From the NCBI RefSeq assembly GCF_029277305.1, contig NZ_CP119526.1: 64,000 nucleotides of DNA; one strand, 5' to 3'. The position numbers were made by a program, and so were the translations under genes. Of the stretch, positions 25,315-34,665 are shown piece by piece. This DNA is from Guptibacillus hwajinpoensis. Its GTDB lineage: Bacteria; Bacillota; Bacilli; Bacillales; Guptibacillaceae. The first letter of the stretch is position 1, and each line of letters opens with the position of its first letter. Below the pieces are notes generated by a model. That model had not been told where the DNA came from. It did not search any database and was given only the letters and a program-made list of their open reading frames with translations.

Positions 25315-26310
25315 CTAAAGATAGATTGAGGCAAGGCGTTCGTACGAATTTCTACGTTCATCAAAACTGTGTACATTTGTAAGCACCATGAATTCCTCAG
25401 TTTGATAACGAATTGAAAGTTCGTCCAATTGCTGTTTGACGGTTTTGGGTGAGCCGATGACCATTCGTCTCCTATTATGCCGTATCCGTTCCAAATCTGT
25501 TTTAGTATAAGAGTGATTTTTGGCTTCTTCCACAGAAGGAACACGACTGTCGAGCCCTTTCTCAACCTTAAGTAACCATAGATCCTGGCTTTGCGCAAGC
25601 TCCTCAGCATGCTCGTCTGTTTTACCACATACTACAAAAATTGCAATAATTGCTTGAGGTTTAGGATGATAATAAGTGGGATGGAACTTTTCATAATAGG
25701 TTTTTAATGTTTTCTCACCTCGAAGGGGCTTAATAAAATGCCCGAATACATATCCAATTCCAAGGTCAGCAGCTTGCTGAGCACTGTTTTCACCCATACC
25801 TAAGAGCCAAAGTGCTGGAGGAGTTTCAGTTTGGGGTGCTGCTTTTATTCCAGTAAATTCATGACTACTTGGAATGGAATCTGTAAGATAATGAGATAGC
25901 TCTGTTAATTGACGAGGGAACTCATTTAGACTCTTGTTGATTCCATCTGTCAGTGCAAGTCTTGTTTTCGCTGTCCCGCCTGGCGATCGACCTACTCCAA
26001 GGTCGATCCGGTTAGGGTGAAGTGCTTCAAGCTGCCTGAAATTTTCTGCAACTTTAAAAGGGCTATATTGTGGCAGCAATATGCCACCTGAACCTACTTT
26101 GATACGAGAGGTTGATGCAGCTATGTGCGCCATCATGATTTCTGGTGCTGTGCTTGCAAGCCCCTTCGTGCTATGATGCTCAGCAAACCAATATCGTTGA
26201 TAGCCAAGTTTTTCAGCTAAAAGGGCAAGCTCACGTGTTTTTTCCAGTGTTGCATAGGAATTACTTCCTTTTGGTATTGGTACTTGATCCAGAATACTTA
26301 ATGTTATCAA
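25315..26310 (-). CDS. LLM-class flavin-dependent oxidoreductase
   Basis: A 331-residue bacterial-luciferase-like TIM barrel of the MsnO8 group. Signatures: LSILDQVPIPKG at the N-terminus, YWFAEHHSTKGLASTAPEI near residues 40-58, and RIDLGVGRSPGGT near residue 100. It probably uses FMNH2 to oxidise an organic substrate in the cytoplasm. TTG start at 26310 with AAAAGGAG 11 nt upstream. It is divergent from the NADH oxidase gene and shares the 250-nt gap with it. Confidence 0.9.
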   Translation of the reverse strand: MITLSILDQVPIPKGSNSYATLEKTRELALLAEKLGYQRYWFAEHHSTKGLASTAPEIMMAHIAASTSRIKVGSGGILLPQYSPFKVAENFRQLEALHPNRIDLGVGRSPGGTAKTRLALTDGINKSLNEFPRQLTELSHYLTDSIPSSHEFTGIKAAPQTETPPALWLLGMGENSAQQAADLGIGYVFGHFIKPLRGEKTLKTYYEKFHPTYYHPKPQAIIAIFVVCGKTDEHAEELAQSQDLWLLKVEKGLDSRVPSVEEAKNHSYTKTDLERIRHNRRRMVIGSPKTVKQQLDELSIRYQTEEFMVLTNVHSFDERRNSYERLASIYL

Positions 26311-26448
26311 GCTCGTAGCAACTCCTTTTTCAATTCTCTACTCGTTAGTATAAGCTTCTAATTTCTATCCTAACGCGATCTTATAGAAGGAGATAGTATT
26401 TTGCTTTTTACTATCTATGAACAATATGTGAAATAGTGAGCAAGGTTG

Positions 26449-26477
26449 TTGCGAAGTAATTGTTTATGTCATATACT
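26449..26477 (+). promoter_or_regulatory. Sigma-A promoter of the NADH oxidase gene
   Basis: The -35 TTGCGA (26449-26454), 17-nt spacer and -10 TATACT (26472-26477) put the start near 26484, immediately before the first Rex box. Confidence 0.6.
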
Positions 26478-26490
26478 AAGAATATAGAAA

Positions 26491-26508
26491 TTGTGAAACA
26501 TATCACAT
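26491..26508. promoter_or_regulatory. Rex operator 1
   Basis: TTGTGA-N6-TCACAT, one base from the Rex consensus TTGTGA-N6-TCACAA. It is just downstream of the predicted start, where a bound repressor would block initiation or early elongation when NADH is low. Confidence 0.75.
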
Positions 26509-26522
26509 ACTCATTTTTTATT

Positions 26523-26540
26523 ATGTGAAATAACTCACAA
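26523..26540. promoter_or_regulatory. Rex operator 2
   Basis: ATGTGA-N6-TCACAA, one base from consensus, 32 bp centre to centre from operator 1 (about three turns of helix, same face). It lies in the leader just before the ribosome site. Confidence 0.72.
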
Positions 26541-26561
26541 TTACATTAGGAGGAATGACAA

Positions 26562-27890
26562 ATGAAAGTAGCAGTTGTAGGATGTACTCATGCTGGAACA
26601 GCAGCAGTTTCAAATATAGCCAATCTTCACCCAGAAGCAGATATTACTGTATACGAACGAAATGATAATGTTTCTTTTCTATCCTGCGGCATTGCGCTTT
26701 ACGTTGGTGGGGTTGTGAAGGATCCACAAGGTTTGTTCTATTCTTCACCTGAGAAATTAGAAGAGATGGGCGTTACGATGAAAATGAAGCATGAAGTGCT
26801 TGATATTGATACAAACAACCGTCGTATCCGGGTGAGAAATTTAGACACAAATGAGGAACTTAATGACACTTACGATAAGCTTGTAATGGCTACTGGATCA
26901 TGGCCGATTGTCCCTCCAATTGAAGGCATCAAGCTTAACAATATCCTTCTATCCAAAAATTATAATCAAGCTAATACCATTATCGAGAGAGCAAAAGACG
27001 CAAACCGTGTCACCGTTATTGGAGCGGGATACATTGGGGTAGAATTAGTTGAAGCTTTTCAGAAATATGGCAAGGAAGTAACGTTAATAGATGGTGAGGA
27101 TCGCATTCTAAGTAAGTATCTAGATCCTGAATTCACAGACGTTATTGAAGAGGACTTTAGAAATCGAGGTATTCATCTTGCGCTGAATGAAACGGTAACT
27201 CGTTTTGAAGGAGATACAAATGTATCAAAAGTTGTCACTTCCAAAGGAGAATACGAATCAGATCTTGTTATTCTCTGTGTAGGTTTTCGTCCTAATACCG
27301 AGCTTGTAAAGGGACAGGTAGACATGTTGCCAAATGGAGCAATCATTGTGGATGAGTATATGAGAACAAGCAAGAAGGATATATATGCCGCAGGTGATAG
27401 TTGTGCGATTCGCTACAATCCAACTGGTGAACATGCTTATATTCCGCTTGCTACAAATGCCGTCCGCATGGGTACGCTTGTAGGACGAAATATTATGACA
27501 CCAACAACGAAATATATGGGTACACAGGGAACATCTGGATTACACTTATTTGATCTCAGTATGGCATCTACGGGCTTAACAGAAAAAGCAGCATATTCTG
27601 CGGGAATGAATGTGAAAACAATCACAATTGAAGAAAGCAATCGTCCTGAATTTATGCCAGATTATGAAGTGATTACACTCAAGGTAGTGTATGAAGTAGA
27701 AAGTCGTAGAATTCTAGGTGCACAGGTCATCTCAAAAGCAGATGTAACACAATCAATTAATACACTGTCAGTTTGTATCCAAAACAACATGACTGTAGAT
27801 GAATTAGGGTTTATTGATTTCTTCTTCCAACCACACTTTAATAAGCCATGGAACTTTCTTAATCAGGCAGGTCTACAAGCCATCCAATAA
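26562..27890 (+). CDS. FAD-dependent NADH oxidase / CoA-disulfide reductase-type enzyme
   Basis: A 442-residue pyridine nucleotide-disulfide oxidoreductase. FAD-binding start VAVVGCTHAGTAA, single redox cysteine in VSFLSCGIAL (residue 43), NAD-binding VIGAGYIGVELVEAF near residue 150, and the FAD motif DIYAAGDSCAI near residue 272. The single active Cys and overall pattern fit water-forming NADH oxidase (Nox) or CoA-disulfide reductase. ATG after AGGAGGA. Two Rex boxes upstream favour the NADH oxidase reading, because Rex senses the NADH/NAD+ ratio. It would recycle NADH when respiration is limited. Confidence 0.88.
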   Translation: MKVAVVGCTHAGTAAVSNIANLHPEADITVYERNDNVSFLSCGIALYVGGVVKDPQGLFYSSPEKLEEMGVTMKMKHEVLDIDTNNRRIRVRNLDTNEELNDTYDKLVMATGSWPIVPPIEGIKLNNILLSKNYNQANTIIERAKDANRVTVIGAGYIGVELVEAFQKYGKEVTLIDGEDRILSKYLDPEFTDVIEEDFRNRGIHLALNETVTRFEGDTNVSKVVTSKGEYESDLVILCVGFRPNTELVKGQVDMLPNGAIIVDEYMRTSKKDIYAAGDSCAIRYNPTGEHAYIPLATNAVRMGTLVGRNIMTPTTKYMGTQGTSGLHLFDLSMASTGLTEKAAYSAGMNVKTITIEESNRPEFMPDYEVITLKVVYEVESRRILGAQVISKADVTQSINTLSVCIQNNMTVDELGFIDFFFQPHFNKPWNFLNQAGLQAIQ

Positions 27891-27895
27891 TATCT

Positions 27896-27927
27896 AATCC
27901 GCTAGCAAGTGTGCTGGCGGATTTTTT
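27896..27927 (+). terminator. Intrinsic terminator
   Basis: A 12-bp stem (27896-27907 with 27912-27923, with G-U pairs) and AGTG loop, followed by six Ts. Confidence 0.85.
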
Positions 27928-28038
27928 GTAGTGCTGTGCTTGCATACAATCCTTTTGACAGACATAATGAAGGAAACAATTTATGTAGGAGAGATGTTTT
28001 GTGATAAATAGAAAGATCACCATCTTGGGGGAGACTTT

Positions 28039-28650
28039 ATGACAAGAGTGTACCTTATAAGACACGGTGAAAGTGAATGGAATGCTGCAGGAGACCTTTA
28101 CTGTGGGAGAACGGATGTCGGGCTATCAACAATAGGTCGAAAGCAAGCAGAAGATGCGGGAATGTTCTTGGACGATGTTCGATTCGATTTCGCATATGCT
28201 TCTCCGTTAATTCGAGCACGTGATACAGCTCAACTTATTTTAGGAGATACAGGACCACCTATTCTAACTGATGAAAGAATTTATGAAGGTGATTTTGGAG
28301 AGTGGGAAGGAAGATCAAAGAAGGAATTTATTGTGGAAGATCCTGAATCATGGGAGAACTGGATGGCCAATCCTTGGGAAACGAGAGCGGGGAGAACTGG
28401 TGAAACGGCACGTGAAATGTATGAGCGTGCGTCGTCCTTCCTAAAAGAAATAGGAGAAAAGCATCCAGACGATACAGTCTTAGTTGTTGCTCATAACAAT
28501 ACAATTCGCTTTCTTCTTGCAGGTATTCTTGGAATGCCTTTCTCTAACTATCGCAAAATTTTTCAAGATAATACCGGTATTAATGTCCTTGACGTTACTG
28601 CCGACTCGGTTTTGATTAGGAGTTTAAATATCAACGTACACCTATTCTAA
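28039..28650 (+). CDS. Histidine phosphatase family protein
   Basis: A 203-residue phosphoglycerate-mutase-like phosphatase. The catalytic RHGE is at residues 8-11 (IRHGESEWN), the second arginine is in SPLIRARDTA, and the second histidine is in VVAHNNTIRF near residue 152. ATG follows GGGGGAGA. It resembles PhoE/GpmB/CobC-type phosphatases; the substrate is not predictable. It stands alone between two terminators. Confidence 0.9.
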   Translation: MTRVYLIRHGESEWNAAGDLYCGRTDVGLSTIGRKQAEDAGMFLDDVRFDFAYASPLIRARDTAQLILGDTGPPILTDERIYEGDFGEWEGRSKKEFIVEDPESWENWMANPWETRAGRTGETAREMYERASSFLKEIGEKHPDDTVLVVAHNNTIRFLLAGILGMPFSNYRKIFQDNTGINVLDVTADSVLIRSLNINVHLF

Positions 28651-28654
28651 GTGG

Positions 28655-28693
28655 AAAAAACGCCGATGCACTCAAGGTGCATCGGCGTTTTTT
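28655..28693. terminator. Bidirectional terminator
   Basis: A perfect stem CGCCGATGCAC with GTGCATCGGCG, TCAAG loop, flanked by A- and T-runs. Shared by the converging phosphatase and symporter genes. Confidence 0.92.
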
Positions 28694-30044
28694 AGTTTGT
28701 GAATTCATTATATGTCTTTTTTACAACACTACTTAACGCAATCAATGCGATGACGTTAGGTAGAACCATAAATGCGTTGAATGTATCAGCTAACTGCCAA
28801 ACGAACGGAACGTTTAGGACTGTACCGCCAATAATGAAAAGAAGAACAGCTGCTCGATAATAAGGAACACCTTTCTCACCAAAAAGGTAATTTACGTTTG
28901 TTTCCCCGAAATATGCCCAACCAAGTATCGTTGTAAAGCTAAAGAACAACAGACTGAATGCAATGAAGTATACCCCAAAGCTTCCTAGTCCACTAGAGAA
29001 ACTAGCTTGAGTAAGCTCAATGCCTGTTAGATTTGAATTCGCACCATCTGTAACGAGAATAACAAGGGCCGTGGCTGTACAAATAATAACCGTGTCAATC
29101 AGTACCCCAACCATAGCAACAAACCCCTGCTGTGCTGGATGTTTCACCTCGGCAACAGCATGGGCATGTGGAGTAGAACCCATGCCTGCTTCGTTTGAGA
29201 ATAGTCCTCTTGCAACACCGTATCGAATGGCTTCTTTAATTGATGCACCAAGTACTCCGCCTCCAGCTGATTCAGGAGTGAAAGCTGATTCAACAATGAG
29301 AGAGAGTGCAGGTAGAACTTGATCGTATTGAAGAATTAGGATGATAAAAGCTCCGACAATATAAAGAAGTGCCATTACTGGTACAACGTTACCTGCAAAT
29401 TTGGCAATTCGATTAATACCACCAAACAAAATTAAACTGATCAGAAACGCTACCACAATACCAATGACCAACGGTGGAATTTGAAAAGCAGTATTGAACG
29501 CTTCTGCAATTGAATTGGATTGAACCATGTTGCCTACAAATCCAAGAGCAGCAATAATAGCAACTGCAAAAAAGGCGGCCATTTTTTTACTTCCCAGACC
29601 GTCACGGATGTAATAAGCGGGACCACCTTTTACTGTACCATTTTCTTTCACTCGGTATTTCTGAGCAAGGACAGCTTCTGCAAAGATCGTAGCCATCCCA
29701 AGGAATGAAGAGATCCACATCCAGAAGATCGCTCCTGGACCACCAGCAGCGATGGCAGTAGCAACACCTGCTAAATTCCCTGTACCTACTTGAGCAGCTA
29801 TGGCTGTTGAAAGAGCTTGAAAAGATGATATTCCGTCTTGCTTTTTTTTAGAGAAAAGAGGACCGAACGTTTGGCGAAAACCTTCTTTTAATCCTGTTAA
29901 CTGGATGAATCCAAGTCGTATTGTGAAAAAGAGTCCAGTTCCTAATAGAAGAGAGATCATGATCGGTCCCCATAGAATAGCATTAATGGCTTCAATTACT
30001 TGCACTGTTGTCAACTCGCTCTCGCAAAAAATAAGATTCTCCAA
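28692..30044 (-). CDS. Alanine or glycine:cation symporter (AGCS family), second copy
   Basis: A 450-residue AGCS symporter with about ten spans. GTGNLAGVATAIAAGGPGA near residue 92 and ARGLFSNEAGMGSTPHAHA near residue 280 are diagnostic. Divergent enough from the 17850-19268 copy to suggest a different substrate or older duplication. The start is uncertain: TTG 30044 has no good ribosome site, while TTG 30014 has GAGAG 4 nt upstream and would remove ten residues. Confidence 0.9.
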   Translation of the reverse strand: MENLIFCESELTTVQVIEAINAILWGPIMISLLLGTGLFFTIRLGFIQLTGLKEGFRQTFGPLFSKKKQDGISSFQALSTAIAAQVGTGNLAGVATAIAAGGPGAIFWMWISSFLGMATIFAEAVLAQKYRVKENGTVKGGPAYYIRDGLGSKKMAAFFAVAIIAALGFVGNMVQSNSIAEAFNTAFQIPPLVIGIVVAFLISLILFGGINRIAKFAGNVVPVMALLYIVGAFIILILQYDQVLPALSLIVESAFTPESAGGGVLGASIKEAIRYGVARGLFSNEAGMGSTPHAHAVAEVKHPAQQGFVAMVGVLIDTVIICTATALVILVTDGANSNLTGIELTQASFSSGLGSFGVYFIAFSLLFFSFTTILGWAYFGETNVNYLFGEKGVPYYRAAVLLFIIGGTVLNVPFVWQLADTFNAFMVLPNVIALIALSSVVKKTYNEFTN

Positions 30045-30102
30045 TGATAGCTTATTAGTGCACCTTACTTCAACCCATTAAATCGCTATGGTAACCATTT
30101 CC

Positions 30103-31293
30103 TTAGTAATCTGTTTGGGATTGGAGTTGTTTCCTTGTGGACTTTTGCTTTTGCATCCATTGATAGAAGAACAGTATACCAATTACGAAGATTGAGAGAC
30201 TCATATACAAATTGGCGTAGCCCATTGTTGTTACCATGATTCCAAGCACATAAGATCCTGTAGCAATCCCGGTATCAAAGAAAGTGAAGAAAGTAGCTGT
30301 CGCGTGAGCGCTTCGTGTTTCAGGCGCTGCTTGAATAGCTAATGTTTGGAAGCTCGGGACGATTGAACCATATCCTAATCCAATCAAAGCTCCAGCTAGA
30401 AGAAGCATCCATGCAACGTTTGTTAAGCTTAGCGTTAGTAGTCCAATTGCAAATAATACAAATGCGGGCAGGATAACTGTATTAGGACCTCTTGTATCAA
30501 ATAGTCGTCCTGTAAATGGTCTTGATACAAGCATAGCTACTGCGAATACTGCGAAAAAGAAGCCTGCCGCATCAAGTAGATTGAGTGATTTAGCATAAAG
30601 TGAAATAAAGGAAATGACGCTTGCATATGAGAAAGCGACAAAAAGTCCAACGACTGCGATGGGAAATGACTTTTTCTCAAACAAATCTTCAAACGTTAAT
30701 TTAGACCTATTTACAGGTGATGTATTCTCAATCGCTTTGATTCCAAGTGTACATAGCACGCCTACAACCATAATGGCGCTTAAAATAAGAAAAATTGTAA
30801 CATAAGATACGAATTGAAGAAGAGTAAGAGCGATGAATGGTCCTGCCACAACTGCCAGGTTCATAGACATTGCAAAATAACCTAAGCCTTCACCACGACG
30901 TTCTCTAGGAATAGAATCAGCTGCAATAGCTCCTGCAGCTGTTGTTACGATACTAAACCATACGCCGTGGAAAAAGCGAAGAAGTAACAAAGCGATATAG
31001 TGGTCTACTAGTGGATAAAGAAATGATGTGATAGCGAAAAAAACTGCACTCGCTACGAGCATTTTCTTTTTACCAAAACGATCAATTAATTTTCCTGAAA
31101 AAGGGCGAACAATAATAGCAGAAAGCAAGAAGATCGTAATAATTAATCCTGCTTGTGATTCACTTCCTCCAAGCGCATCTGTTACGTAAATTGGAAGTAA
31201 CGTTAAGAGTGCATAGAAAACAATGAATACAAACAAGTTACTAACGAAAATGTTGATGAAGCATTTCGTCCATATTGGTCGATTAATAGACAT
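30103..31293 (-). CDS. MFS efflux transporter
   Basis: A 396-residue, 12-span major facilitator. The family loop between spans 2 and 3 reads GKLIDRFGKKKML. Start choice: ATG 31293 follows GGGGGTGG and overlaps the MarR gene by 11 nt, so translation is coupled; a longer GTG start at 31317 is less likely. Coupling to a MarR repressor suggests drug or toxin export induced by its substrate. Confidence 0.92.
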   Translation of the reverse strand: MSINRPIWTKCFINIFVSNLFVFIVFYALLTLLPIYVTDALGGSESQAGLIITIFLLSAIIVRPFSGKLIDRFGKKKMLVASAVFFAITSFLYPLVDHYIALLLLRFFHGVWFSIVTTAAGAIAADSIPRERRGEGLGYFAMSMNLAVVAGPFIALTLLQFVSYVTIFLILSAIMVVGVLCTLGIKAIENTSPVNRSKLTFEDLFEKKSFPIAVVGLFVAFSYASVISFISLYAKSLNLLDAAGFFFAVFAVAMLVSRPFTGRLFDTRGPNTVILPAFVLFAIGLLTLSLTNVAWMLLLAGALIGLGYGSIVPSFQTLAIQAAPETRSAHATATFFTFFDTGIATGSYVLGIMVTTMGYANLYMSLSIFVIGILFFYQWMQKQKSTRKQLQSQTDY

Positions 31294-31714
31294 TAACGCC
31301 ACCCCCTTGATAACCAATTTTTTTTAACAGAGTATGGAATAGCTGTACTTCATTAGGGCTTAAGTTTTTAAGCAGCGCTTGCTCGATTTCCTGAATATCC
31401 GCTTTAATATCTGGTATTAATAGTTTTGCATTGTCAGTTAATTGCACGATTCTCTCACGCTTATCCTTTCCTTCTAAGCGGACAATCCAATTATTTTTTT
31501 CCATTCGGACAAGTGTTCGAGTCGTAGTAGGTGCTTCAACATTTAAATACTGCCAGATGTCAGTTTGATTCATTGGACCAAATTGATCGAGGCAGTAGAG
31601 GATAGACCACTGTGAGCTATAGAGATTATAATCTTTCAGCTTCTCGTTCATTTCTTTCGTAATGTAGCGAACTTGTTGGTGAAGTGTGTGAAAGATATCA
31701 TTTGTCGGTATCAT
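31283..31714 (-). CDS. MarR-family transcriptional regulator
   Basis: A 143-residue winged-helix regulator. The recognition-helix region reads MNQTDIWQYLNVEAPTTTRT and the wing is VRLEGKDKRERIVQLT. Start choice: ATG 31714 lies 5 nt after TTGGAGG; TTG 31726 lies within that ribosome site. It overlaps the MFS gene. A perfect 12-bp palindrome sits just upstream and is the likely autoregulatory operator. Confidence 0.92.
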   Translation of the reverse strand: MIPTNDIFHTLHQQVRYITKEMNEKLKDYNLYSSQWSILYCLDQFGPMNQTDIWQYLNVEAPTTTRTLVRMEKNNWIVRLEGKDKRERIVQLTDNAKLLIPDIKADIQEIEQALLKNLSPNEVQLFHTLLKKIGYQGGGVNVY

Positions 31715-31733
31715 GTTTTCCTCCAATTAAAAT

Positions 31734-31745
31734 TTACCTAGGTAA
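31734..31745. promoter_or_regulatory. MarR operator candidate
   Basis: The perfect palindrome TTACCTAGGTAA lies about 20 nt upstream of the marR start, the position and form expected for MarR autorepression. Confidence 0.55.
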
Positions 31746-32001
31746 CTAATAAAGAAAAGTCTACAATTCATTGAAACGAAAGTAAAGGAGAAGGTTTTAT
31801 GTCATTTTTTCACAAACTCGCTACTTTTTTCACCGTGAAAAGAGTTCTATGAAGTTAGTGCCACATCCATATACCTGTTTACTAAGTTACTGGAAAAACT
31901 TACACAATAAATCTTGTGTAGAGCATTATTCTAAATTATGATGAAAATACTTAGTAATTCGACAAAATTCACTCTTTGCATAAAAGAGGGAGGCATTTTA
32001 A

Positions 32002-33597
32002 TTGGAAAAGTATAGGAAGAAATTTGTTTTAAATATGATGGAGAAGTATGAGGAAATAAAGTCTGGAAACGAGAGTGTACCAGAGAAGGAACTATATCAA
32101 TTTTTGCATACATTTAAAGGAACGGCTGGAACGGTTGGGTATGAACAAGCTGCTGAAAAGGCAGAAGCTCTTATTACACACTTTGATTTAGAAAGTGAGC
32201 GTTCTTTCAGTAATGAAGAAACGATTAAGCTTCTAGAAGATGTTATGGATGAAATTATCGAGCAAGCAGCCATACATAATGAAGAAACGAAAGAAACTGA
32301 TGTTAAAAGAATGATTATGTTAATTCATCCAAACCCAATGAATTTAATTGAGATGAAAGCGAATCTAGAAAAAGAAGGATATCTTGTGTTTGCCGCAATG
32401 GATCTCTCAAAAGCTCACACAGCACTATACGACATGTATCCAGATTGTATTATAGTAGACTTTCATTTAATAGAAACAGATGAATTTGGAATTGCAAAAG
32501 AAATGAGAGAGAAGGCAGAGTTACAATTCATTCCATTGATTCTTACTGATACGGTGACCTCGGTATCAAATCGAATAAAAGGGTACGATTTTGGCGCAGA
32601 TGATTTTCTGGGTCAGGATGTGTCAATAGAAGAGTACCTATTACGTGTGAATCATAAAATCAAGAAACGCAAAACAGTCGTTCATTCTGTGTTAACAGAT
32701 GAATTGACGGGTGCTTTCAATCGCAAGTTCCTAGAAACACAATTGAACTATATGCGCTATGATTTTGTTCGAAATGGTGATCATGCATCTCTTGTCATGT
32801 TCGATATAGACCATTTTAAATCAATCAATGATGGTTTTGGTCATTTAATTGGAGACCAGGTTCTTAAGAAGCTCTCTCGTTACATTATGGATGAGAAGAG
32901 AAGGACTGATACACTTATTCGCTACGGTGGTGAAGAATTTGTCCTTATTCTACCGGATACAACTTCTAGTCAGGCCGAGAAGTTTCTTAGTCGTCTTCTT
33001 AAAGGATTTCGTTCCAAAACTTTTCGGGTTAAGGAGGAAACCTTTTCAGTTACATTCTCTGGAGGAGTAGTGGATATTGATTCCGTATCTTCAAATAAAG
33101 AATTACTAAATCAAGCAGATGAAGCATTGTACCGTGCTAAGGCAAATGGTCGAAATCAAGTTGTTATTTATGAAAGTAATCTTGTTGATTCTATGCCAAT
33201 GAAAACGATTCGTATTGCTGTGGTAGATGATGACGAGATTATGAGGACGCTATTAACATCTCAACTTCAGCAGTTTCAACCTGACGGAAATTATGAAATT
33301 GAGGTTAGAAGTTATCGAGAAGGCGAAAGTTTCTTTGAGGATAGCTGGCATCAAGGGAATTCATCGTGCCTTGTACTGCTAGATGGGATCATGCCACGTA
33401 TGGACGGAATTGAAGTGCTGCGTAAACTGCGTAATGAAAGCAATAGTCGCTACACAGTCATGATGCTTACAGGAAGAAAATCAGAGAAAGATATAGTTAA
33501 AGCTTTGGAGCTAGGTGCCGATGATTATATTACGAAACCTTTTAGTATAGTGGAACTTGAAGCGAGAATTCGAAGGCTTATACAGAAAATGATGTAA
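32002..33597 (+). CDS. Hpt-REC-GGDEF-REC diguanylate cyclase
   Basis: A 531-residue signalling protein, TTG start after GAGGGAGG. Order: Hpt domain with phosphorylatable His36 (LHTFKGTAG); a degenerate receiver (residues about 108-230) whose acidic pair is replaced by HPN and whose conserved lysine is lost; an active-looking GGDEF domain with YGGEEF near residues 309-314 and an RxxD inhibitory site (RRTD) five residues before it; and a canonical C-terminal receiver with DDD, LLDGIMP (Asp near 459) and TKPF. It should make c-di-GMP under phosphorelay control. It heads a polysaccharide-type locus. Confidence 0.93.
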   Translation: MEKYRKKFVLNMMEKYEEIKSGNESVPEKELYQFLHTFKGTAGTVGYEQAAEKAEALITHFDLESERSFSNEETIKLLEDVMDEIIEQAAIHNEETKETDVKRMIMLIHPNPMNLIEMKANLEKEGYLVFAAMDLSKAHTALYDMYPDCIIVDFHLIETDEFGIAKEMREKAELQFIPLILTDTVTSVSNRIKGYDFGADDFLGQDVSIEEYLLRVNHKIKKRKTVVHSVLTDELTGAFNRKFLETQLNYMRYDFVRNGDHASLVMFDIDHFKSINDGFGHLIGDQVLKKLSRYIMDEKRRTDTLIRYGGEEFVLILPDTTSSQAEKFLSRLLKGFRSKTFRVKEETFSVTFSGGVVDIDSVSSNKELLNQADEALYRAKANGRNQVVIYESNLVDSMPMKTIRIAVVDDDEIMRTLLTSQLQQFQPDGNYEIEVRSYREGESFFEDSWHQGNSSCLVLLDGIMPRMDGIEVLRKLRNESNSRYTVMMLTGRKSEKDIVKALELGADDYITKPFSIVELEARIRRLIQKMM

Positions 33598-33618
33598 GAG
33601 AAAGAGTGAATCGGCTAT

Positions 33619-34665
33619 ATGAATGGCATATTTATTATTTTCCAAGTATCACTATTGCTTTTTATTGTTTTGAATGTGCTTTTTATTTTTCTTGTTATCA
33701 GAAAGGTTTACGCCAATAAATTTCAAATACAGAAGCAACATTGGAAGCAAGAGTATCTTAAACATATTGATTTAGTGATTCGTGGGAAAGAGGAGCTTCT
33801 GTTTCCTGATAAATTATCAATGATTGAGGCATTCGAAGAAGTACTTGCAAGGTACTATTCCTTAATGAAAGGAAATACTGACATTGCAAGTAGGATTGAG
33901 GAACTAGCTGAGCAAGTTCTTCATAATGATTATAAAAAAAAGCTGAAACATGGAAGATGGAGTATTCGGATGAATACACTTCATCGAATTGAGAAGTTTC
34001 GAATGGTCTCGTTAATAGAAGATTGTGTCGCTATTTATGATAAGGAACGCACTAGTGAATTAGAATCTCTACAGATATTAAGAATCCTTGCGAATCTTCA
34101 AGATGAACGGATTTATACCATTCTAGTAAACGAAGAAAGAGAATTTCCTAGCTTTTATTACTTGGATCTATTTGTGAGATTAAATGAACGTTTGTTTAAT
34201 CAGTTCACGGATGCTGTGAAGGATTTCCCCTTAACAATCCAATTTTCCTTAATTGAGGCAATGGGAGAACGAGGTGATTATTCTTACATTCCAAAGATTG
34301 AATTCTATTTACGTTCTAAGAATGCAGAATTTAGGATTAGAGCACTTAAATCACTAAATAAGGTTGGCTATTTAACAGACGCTGAGAAAATAAGGCCTTC
34401 TCTTAATGCGGAGTCATGGCAAGAAAGAATGATGGCTGCAAAGCTAATTAAACCTTTGAGAGATAAACGCTTTATCGATGATTTGTTGATCCTCCTTTCA
34501 GATGATAACTGGTGGGTCAGAACGACCGCAGCAGAGTCTATTATTGCTCAGCAGAATGGTGTGGAAATTCTAGAAGATGTAGTTCATACACACGTTGATC
34601 GTTTTGCCAGGGATATAGCCAATGAATGGCTCCTTAGGAAGGGGAAAAAGAGTGTCTTTCGCTAG
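33619..34665 (+). CDS. Membrane-anchored HEAT-repeat protein
   Basis: A 348-residue protein with one N-terminal membrane span (residues about 5-28) and a cytoplasmic helical region. The C-terminal half has HEAT-type repeats (YSYIPKIEFYLRSKNAEFRI, AESWQERMMAAKLIKPLRDK, DDNWWVRTTAAESIIAQQNG). The ribosome site is weak. It overlaps the glycosyltransferase gene by about 14 nt, indicating coupled expression; it is probably a scaffold for the synthase (inference). Confidence 0.85.
   Translation: MNGIFIIFQVSLLLFIVLNVLFIFLVIRKVYANKFQIQKQHWKQEYLKHIDLVIRGKEELLFPDKLSMIEAFEEVLARYYSLMKGNTDIASRIEELAEQVLHNDYKKKLKHGRWSIRMNTLHRIEKFRMVSLIEDCVAIYDKERTSELESLQILRILANLQDERIYTILVNEEREFPSFYYLDLFVRLNERLFNQFTDAVKDFPLTIQFSLIEAMGERGDYSYIPKIEFYLRSKNAEFRIRALKSLNKVGYLTDAEKIRPSLNAESWQERMMAAKLIKPLRDKRFIDDLLILLSDDNWWVRTTAAESIIAQQNGVEILEDVVHTHVDRFARDIANEWLLRKGKKSVFR

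Noticed and set aside
26426..26435. A third Rex-like half-site ATGTGAAATA
   Set aside because: Only the left half matches; the right half (GTGAGC) does not fit TCACAA.
34185..34200. GAACGTTTGTTTAAT resembling the TAAAC-N4-GTTTA sites
   Set aside because: It lies inside the HEAT-protein coding sequence (NERLFNQ) and has an imperfect left arm.
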